Positions 59,907 through 64,000 of a stretch of 64,000 nt of DNA are shown in pieces. Positions within the stretch are counted from its first letter, which is position 1, and each line of letters starts with the position of its first letter. A program made the translations under genes and the position numbers. Below the pieces are notes generated by a model, which was given only the letters and a program-made list of their open reading frames with translations, was not told the DNA's origin and searched no databases. The stretch is taken from the NCBI GenBank assembly GCA_963662905.2, contig CAXXFD010000001.1, positions 620,001 through 684,000 of the forward strand, given 5' to 3'. This stretch comes from G963662905 sp963662905. GTDB lineage: Bacteria; Bacteroidota; Bacteroidia; Bacteroidales; WRLA01.

Positions 59907-62816
59907 TCAATCCATCGAATATTGGTAATTTAAAGGTATTTTAAGAATAGCTTCTGTTCCTTCTACTTGCCCGTTTTTATTGTATAAAGTGTTCAATGTA
60001 AATTCCGCTTTGGAAGAATTGGCCTTATTAAGTATTTCAAAAAACTGCTTAAAAGATTTCAGGCCCAGGCCGGTTGACTCTTTTTGAAGCTTCCTCGATT
60101 CTTCAAGGCCCACGCCATTGTCCACAATACGAATAAGGAGGCATCTATCACTATTTGAGATTGTTATATTAACAAAACCTCCCTCTAATTTATTCTCAAG
60201 GCCATGTTTCACGGCATTTTCGACAAATACCTGCACCGACATTTTCGGGATGATCATATTGTGATCCACATCGCCGGCAACCTCAATTGTATAGCTGATA
60301 CGTTCGCCAAAGCGCAGCTGCTGCAATTGCAAATAACCTTCCACCACGGCCAGTTCCTTGTCGAGGCTTCGCGTAATCCTGTCTTTATCAACAAGCGAGC
60401 TGCGAAAGAGGCGTGTAGCTTTTACAAAATAATCGTATGCGCGCTCGGTATTGTTTTGCTGCACTTCGGCACCAATGGCACTTATGGCATTAAAAACAAA
60501 ATGTGGATCCAACTGTGCATTTAGCGAATTAAGCTGCACACTGACCAATTGCTGTTCCACGCGCCTTTGCTCCCGGGTCCGTTTTTGCTTTAAGCGGAAA
60601 TACCACAAAATGCCCAAAAAGATGCTCATAGCGGCAAGGAAAATAACCAGGCTTTTAAACCACCAGGTTTGCCAATATGCCGGAACAATATAAAAATTAA
60701 CCACAGCAGGAACTTTCGACCAATATCCATGCTCGTTTGCTGCCAACAGCTCAAAGCGGTATTGTCCCGGATTGAGATTAGTAAAAAGGGCTTCGGTTTC
60801 GCCGGTTTCGCTCCAGCTTTCACTATAGCCCAGCAGCCGGTAGCGGTAGTGCAGGCGTTCGGGGCAATGGAATTTGATGGCATGATAATTCAATCGGACA
60901 TTGTTTTTATCCCAGCTCAGATGGTAGAGGCTGTCCGGGTTGATGGGCTCGTTCAAAAAAGGCTGCCATTGCAGTTCACGATCCGATACCTCCACTGAGC
61001 CAACAAATGCTTTAGGCGGCACGGTATCGATATAGATGCGGTCGGGCATAAATTTCACTACACTCTCCGAAGCAGGAATCCAGACATCTCCGTCGGAAGC
61101 AACCAAGGTGCCATTTTGCCCCGGCTCGCGGCCAATAAACCCATTAAACCGATCGAAATAACAGGCAAATTCCGCATCACCGGCATAAAAGCGCTCCAGG
61201 TCCAGATATACTATCCCAAAAGTATTTCCGGCGATGATATGAGAATCTTTGTAAGCGTTGATAAATGTAAATGAACCATCCCAAACTTTTTGCAGGCTGT
61301 CGTAATTATACATGTATAAACCGGTTTTATTGCCCAGCCACATGTTTCCGCCGGCATCGCGGCAGCAGCTTACAAAAGCCTGCTTCAGCTCCGGATGATG
61401 CTCATAAAAACGGATCAGGGAGTCATGCTCATACAAAAACACCTTACGCGAAGTGCAAAACCACAGCCGGCCAAATTTATCTTCAGCAATATCCAGTACA
61501 TTTCTTTCATCGGTTTGGATATTACGTAGGTTTTTACCTTCGGGCAACTGATAAATATAGACTCCATTGGTTGTTCCGGCAAACAATAGATCTCTTCTTT
61601 CATCTACCCATGCGCAAAAAGTAGCAGAATAATGCATGGGATCATAAAAAACCATTTGTTCCATTTCGTTGCCATAGAAGACGCCAAATGACATTGGGAT
61701 GACCCAATCTCCGTTTTTTCGGACAAAGCCATCCATATAAAAAAATTGATCAAGGAAATCAGGAGTTCCCTTGAGATTAAAGTCAAGCTTTTTTAATCCG
61801 GTCTCTTCATCCAAAATGCTTAAATCACCAAAAAACCCGGCAAGCACGATATTATTATCCTGATCTTCAACGATACTCCATACATAGCCGGGGATATTGT
61901 CTCTTTCGGTATAATTGAGAAATGCTGCGGAATTTCTTGCAAACAGTCCCTTTTCGGTTCCCAAAAACAAATTATTATTGTACTCCACGATATTTCTTAT
62001 GCCATTATCCATTAAAACATCCTTCTCACATATCCGGAAGGCCGAATCGACTATAAGCCATTCTTCTGCATGAAGCACAAAGGCTGTTTTTTTATCGGGT
62101 AAGGTGATTATATTAGAGATATTCTTATTATAAGTCGTCCGGAACGCACTAGTATTCGAATTAAAATTATAGCTAAAAACAGAGTCATGACCCATTAAAT
62201 TTTTTACAAAATAATAGTTTTCACTTTGATGGTCATTAATCCTATACGTTTGATTTAGCTTGGGAAGCGGTTTTTTCAGTCCATTTCTAAAAATAAAAAC
62301 CTGCCGGTTTTCATCCACAACAAACTTATCATCAGACTCATACATCCTCAACCAAATCCTCTCGTCCGGATTGCTGTAGAGCAGTTTTTTTTCACCGTAG
62401 TTCCACCTGAAAATATTATGAATTGTATTAACAAGAAATCCTTTGTCATTATCAAGAGTGAAAATTTCAATAATAGGATCTCCCTCTTTTGCATGATAAA
62501 CCTCTTGAAAGCTTTCCCCTCTTTTGCAATATAAAATACCGGAGGTATAGTAATACAAGGAATCTGATTTGGTGAAAATAGCGCGTATATGAGTATTGTT
62601 TGATTCCTGATCAGTAAAATCCACAAAATTCTGCCCATCAAAACGGCAAATACCGCCTTTGGTGCCAATCCATAAATATCCTTCCGGACCAATATGTAAG
62701 TCCGTCACCTGGTTTTGTGGCAGGCCGTCAAAAATGGTGTACTGGCGGTAGCTGTATTGCTGGGCAAAGGAAACCAGTGCAAACAAAACAAATAATAATG
62801 TGAATGGCTTTTTCAT
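59907..62816 (-). CDS. Propeller-type sensor histidine kinase (LytS-like)
   Basis: The 969-residue inner-membrane sensor has a signal peptide (KPFTLLFVLFALVSFAQ), then periplasmic beta-propeller repeats (about 25-610, blades such as LWIGTKGGICRFDGQNF and LFLGTEKGLFARN). A Y_Y_Y-type Ig domain (about 625-705, LHYRYRLLGYSESW... LNPGQYRFELLAANEHG) precedes one membrane helix (about 715-738, SLVIFLAAMSIFLGILWYF). The His_kinase domain has the phospho-His in NAQLDPHFVFNAISAIG (about 769) and an ATPase domain (FVENAVKHGLENK, IVDNGVGLEES). It differs from classic hybrid sensors in lacking a receiver and HTH. It pairs with the LytTR regulator downstream. The ligand is unknown. Confidence 0.93.
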   Translation of the reverse strand: MKKPFTLLFVLFALVSFAQQYSYRQYTIFDGLPQNQVTDLHIGPEGYLWIGTKGGICRFDGQNFVDFTDQESNNTHIRAIFTKSDSLYYYTSGILYCKRGESFQEVYHAKEGDPIIEIFTLDNDKGFLVNTIHNIFRWNYGEKKLLYSNPDERIWLRMYESDDKFVVDENRQVFIFRNGLKKPLPKLNQTYRINDHQSENYYFVKNLMGHDSVFSYNFNSNTSAFRTTYNKNISNIITLPDKKTAFVLHAEEWLIVDSAFRICEKDVLMDNGIRNIVEYNNNLFLGTEKGLFARNSAAFLNYTERDNIPGYVWSIVEDQDNNIVLAGFFGDLSILDEETGLKKLDFNLKGTPDFLDQFFYMDGFVRKNGDWVIPMSFGVFYGNEMEQMVFYDPMHYSATFCAWVDERRDLLFAGTTNGVYIYQLPEGKNLRNIQTDERNVLDIAEDKFGRLWFCTSRKVFLYEHDSLIRFYEHHPELKQAFVSCCRDAGGNMWLGNKTGLYMYNYDSLQKVWDGSFTFINAYKDSHIIAGNTFGIVYLDLERFYAGDAEFACYFDRFNGFIGREPGQNGTLVASDGDVWIPASESVVKFMPDRIYIDTVPPKAFVGSVEVSDRELQWQPFLNEPINPDSLYHLSWDKNNVRLNYHAIKFHCPERLHYRYRLLGYSESWSETGETEALFTNLNPGQYRFELLAANEHGYWSKVPAVVNFYIVPAYWQTWWFKSLVIFLAAMSIFLGILWYFRLKQKRTREQRRVEQQLVSVQLNSLNAQLDPHFVFNAISAIGAEVQQNNTERAYDYFVKATRLFRSSLVDKDRITRSLDKELAVVEGYLQLQQLRFGERISYTIEVAGDVDHNMIIPKMSVQVFVENAVKHGLENKLEGGFVNITISNSDRCLLIRIVDNGVGLEESRKLQKESTGLGLKSFKQFFEILNKANSSKAEFTLNTLYNKNGQVEGTEAILKIPLNYQYSMD

Positions 62817-62832
62817 ATACGGTTTTATGCTT

Positions 62833-62840
62833 CAAATTTA
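62833..62840 (-). promoter_or_regulatory. Predicted -7 box for the sensor kinase
   Basis: TAAATTTG on the minus strand fits TAnnTTTG and lies 17 bp before the start codon at 62816. Confidence 0.45.
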
Positions 62841-62878
62841 TGAAGATATTTTTATAAGAAGATTAAACCATCCTAAAA

Positions 62879-62886
62879 TACCTTTG
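62879..62886 (+). promoter_or_regulatory. Predicted -7 box for the secreted two-gene operon
   Basis: TACCTTTG fits TAnnTTTG and lies 58 bp before the ATG at 62945; it is divergent from the sensor-kinase promoter. Confidence 0.5.
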
Positions 62887-62944
62887 TCAAACATCATCGG
62901 CCATGGACATAAGAAGTCTAAGCAATCATTTTAAAACTTACATT

Positions 62945-63430
62945 ATGAAATATTTATTCCTATTGTTCCCTATGATGTGCATCCTAATATCCTCTGCAGG
63001 AAAGGACGCAGATGCTCAGGAACTCAACTTAAATTTCAGTGATGGCACATACAGTAAAATCAGTATTGCAGATATTGAAAGCATACGATTTGACAGCGAT
63101 CAGCTTATTATTAACACCGGCTCGTGCAACAATCTGTTTTATAGTATTTTATATACAGATATGCTGTGTATCGCAGAAAGCTCTACCGCTTACCCGGATT
63201 TATCAGGAAATGCAGGGGTTCAAATATTTCCAAATCCCGTAAAGGACGTGCTGTACCTTAAACTCCAACAGAACAGCAATACAGAAGCCCTCATTTACAA
63301 TATGCAGGGCAGCCTTCTGGTAAAACAGCAGATCCACAATCTTTTATCAGAAATAGATATACATCATTTGAATCCCGGTATTTATATTTTAACAATTGGT
63401 GCCGAAACCTTAAAATTTGTGAAACAATGA
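62945..63430 (+). CDS. Small secreted protein with T9SS C-terminal tail
   Basis: The 161-residue protein has a signal peptide (MKYLFLLFPMMCILISSAGK, about 1-20). A short domain (about 25-80) contains DGTYSKISIADIESIRFD, a pattern that often precedes carbohydrate-binding genes of this phylum. The T9SS sorting tail starts VQIFPNPVKDVLYLKL and ends GAETLKFVKQ. I start at the ATG at 62945; a longer in-frame start at 62903 would precede the signal peptide. Its stop overlaps the next ATG (ATGA), so it is translationally coupled to a carbohydrate-binding-domain gene, and the two products may form a surface complex. Confidence 0.78.
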   Translation: MKYLFLLFPMMCILISSAGKDADAQELNLNFSDGTYSKISIADIESIRFDSDQLIINTGSCNNLFYSILYTDMLCIAESSTAYPDLSGNAGVQIFPNPVKDVLYLKLQQNSNTEALIYNMQGSLLVKQQIHNLLSEIDIHHLNPGIYILTIGAETLKFVKQ

Positions 63431-64000
63431 AAAAACTACCGATAATTCTGTTCTGTCTCGTAACCACTCTTACAGGCTTTGCACAGCAGCAAATCGTTTT
63501 TCATAAAACATCTTCAAGCGATTCATATAATCTCGTTGAATCTGACAGCCTCTATTTCAGTGCGGATAAAAGCATATTATATTTCCGGAATGAAAGTGAG
63601 CTGCTGCAATATTACTGCGATGAAATCGACAGCATCACCTTTATTAAGGACGAAAGCAAAAATATATACATCCACTATCAGGAAACGAGTGTGGATATTA
63701 CAAATCCGATGAGTGAGCATGGTGTTGAAATTAGTGCAGAAGGGGCCACGCTTGTTGTAACATCAACTTCTGATGAAAAAAACATCAATTACATCCTGAG
63801 TGGCCATACTGACAACGGGATGTTCAAGATTTATTCTGAAAAGGATTTCAATATTATCCTGAACAATGTTGCGATTACCAACGGCAATGGTCCGGCCCTT
63901 AATATCCAATCGGGTAAAGATGCCGGCATCCACCTGTTGCACGGCAGCACAAATACTCTTACGGATGGAGGATCCTACAAATCAACACATACAGGATCAC
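63427..64000 (+). CDS. Secreted carbohydrate-binding-domain protein (Cthe_2159-like), partial
   Basis: The first 191 codons are present; the gene runs off the right edge. It has a signal peptide (MKKLPIILFCLVTTLTGFAQ, about 1-20). A first small domain (about 21-80, with YYCDEIDSITFI) echoes the DGTYSKISIADIESI-type module of the upstream gene. From about 95 on, the text VDITNPMSEHGVEISAEGATLVVTSTSDEKNINYILSG resembles the polysaccharide-binding domain of the Cthe_2159 family (parallel beta-helix). The start overlaps the upstream stop by four bases. Family members bind acidic or plant polysaccharides and are often grouped with CotH-like proteins; the rest of the gene lies outside the window. 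Confidence 0.75.
   Translation, partial: MKKLPIILFCLVTTLTGFAQQQIVFHKTSSSDSYNLVESDSLYFSADKSILYFRNESELLQYYCDEIDSITFIKDESKNIYIHYQETSVDITNPMSEHGVEISAEGATLVVTSTSDEKNINYILSGHTDNGMFKIYSEKDFNIILNNVAITNGNGPALNIQSGKDAGIHLLHGSTNTLTDGGSYKSTHTGS

Overview
The window looks like chromosomal DNA of an anaerobic Bacteroidota (Bacteroidetes), probably a free-living or fermentative Bacteroidales/Marinilabiliales-type organism. The signs are a complete Sus-type starch-uptake operon (SusC, SusD, two SusE-like lipoproteins, a GH13 enzyme and a propeller regulator), three type IX secretion C-terminal tails, a PID-CTERM-like mini-protein, two LytTR regulators, an S46 dipeptidyl-peptidase, and many promoters with the phylum's TAnnTTTG -7 box. 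Two [FeFe]-hydrogenase genes indicate anaerobic hydrogen metabolism. No plasmid or phage backbone is visible.

Layout. 1-0.8 kb: the N-terminus of an MMPL/RND exporter and a short ssb gene. 0.9-4.2 kb: a mobile patch with an IS110-type recombinase, an abutting IS66 element, and two inverted copies of a degenerate intergenic repeat on either side. 4.2-7.2 kb: a GlmU-like sugar nucleotidyltransferase and glutamine synthetase. 7.2-20 kb: the Sus-type locus, all on the minus strand, ending in an odd 157-bp hairpin bounded by identical 12-bp palindromes. 20-27.3 kb: glnS, tRNA-Cys, an HEXXH protein, a DUF234-type ATPase behind a four-copy inverted-repeat operator, a second ssb, and a fused trehalose-phosphate synthase/phosphatase. 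27.3-28.9 kb: a decayed restriction/repair patch (HNH nuclease, vsr fragment, truncated ORF). 29-36.8 kb: housekeeping genes (elbB, acpP-fabF-rnc, mutY, HU, a 29-codon mS38/COX24-like gene, RNase G, trpS).

36.8-45.7 kb: a membrane-anchored GyrI-like protein, an S46 peptidase, a LytTR membrane regulator, an alpha/beta hydrolase and a large T9SS-exported PNGase F-like protein. 46.2-51.1 kb: a compact five-gene operon combining a PAS-containing sensory-type [FeFe] hydrogenase, a PP2C/SpoIIE phosphatase, two thioredoxin-like ferredoxins and a second, catalytic-type [FeFe] hydrogenase. 51.2-56 kb: a PID-CTERM-like mini-protein and a 1,536-residue T9SS protein with BNR repeats. 56.5-58 kb: a phosphofructokinase with PPi-type motifs and tRNA-Gly(CCC). 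58.7-62.8 kb: a LytTR response regulator and its propeller/Y_Y_Y histidine kinase, separated by a hairpin-rich repeat. 62.9-64 kb: a two-gene secreted operon cut by the window end.

How genes work together. The Sus genes bind malto-oligosaccharides outside the cell, import them through SusC/D and hydrolyse them in the periplasm under the propeller regulator. The hydrogenase operon looks like a hydrogen-sensing and signalling module (sensor hydrogenase plus phosphatase) paired with a catalytic enzyme; no hydE, hydF or hydG maturase lies in the window. The least explained signals are the alternating AGATAAAGCC operator before the ATPase, the palindrome-bounded hairpin that supplies a SusE stop codon, the upstream block shared by the two ssb genes, and the hydrogenase signalling module.
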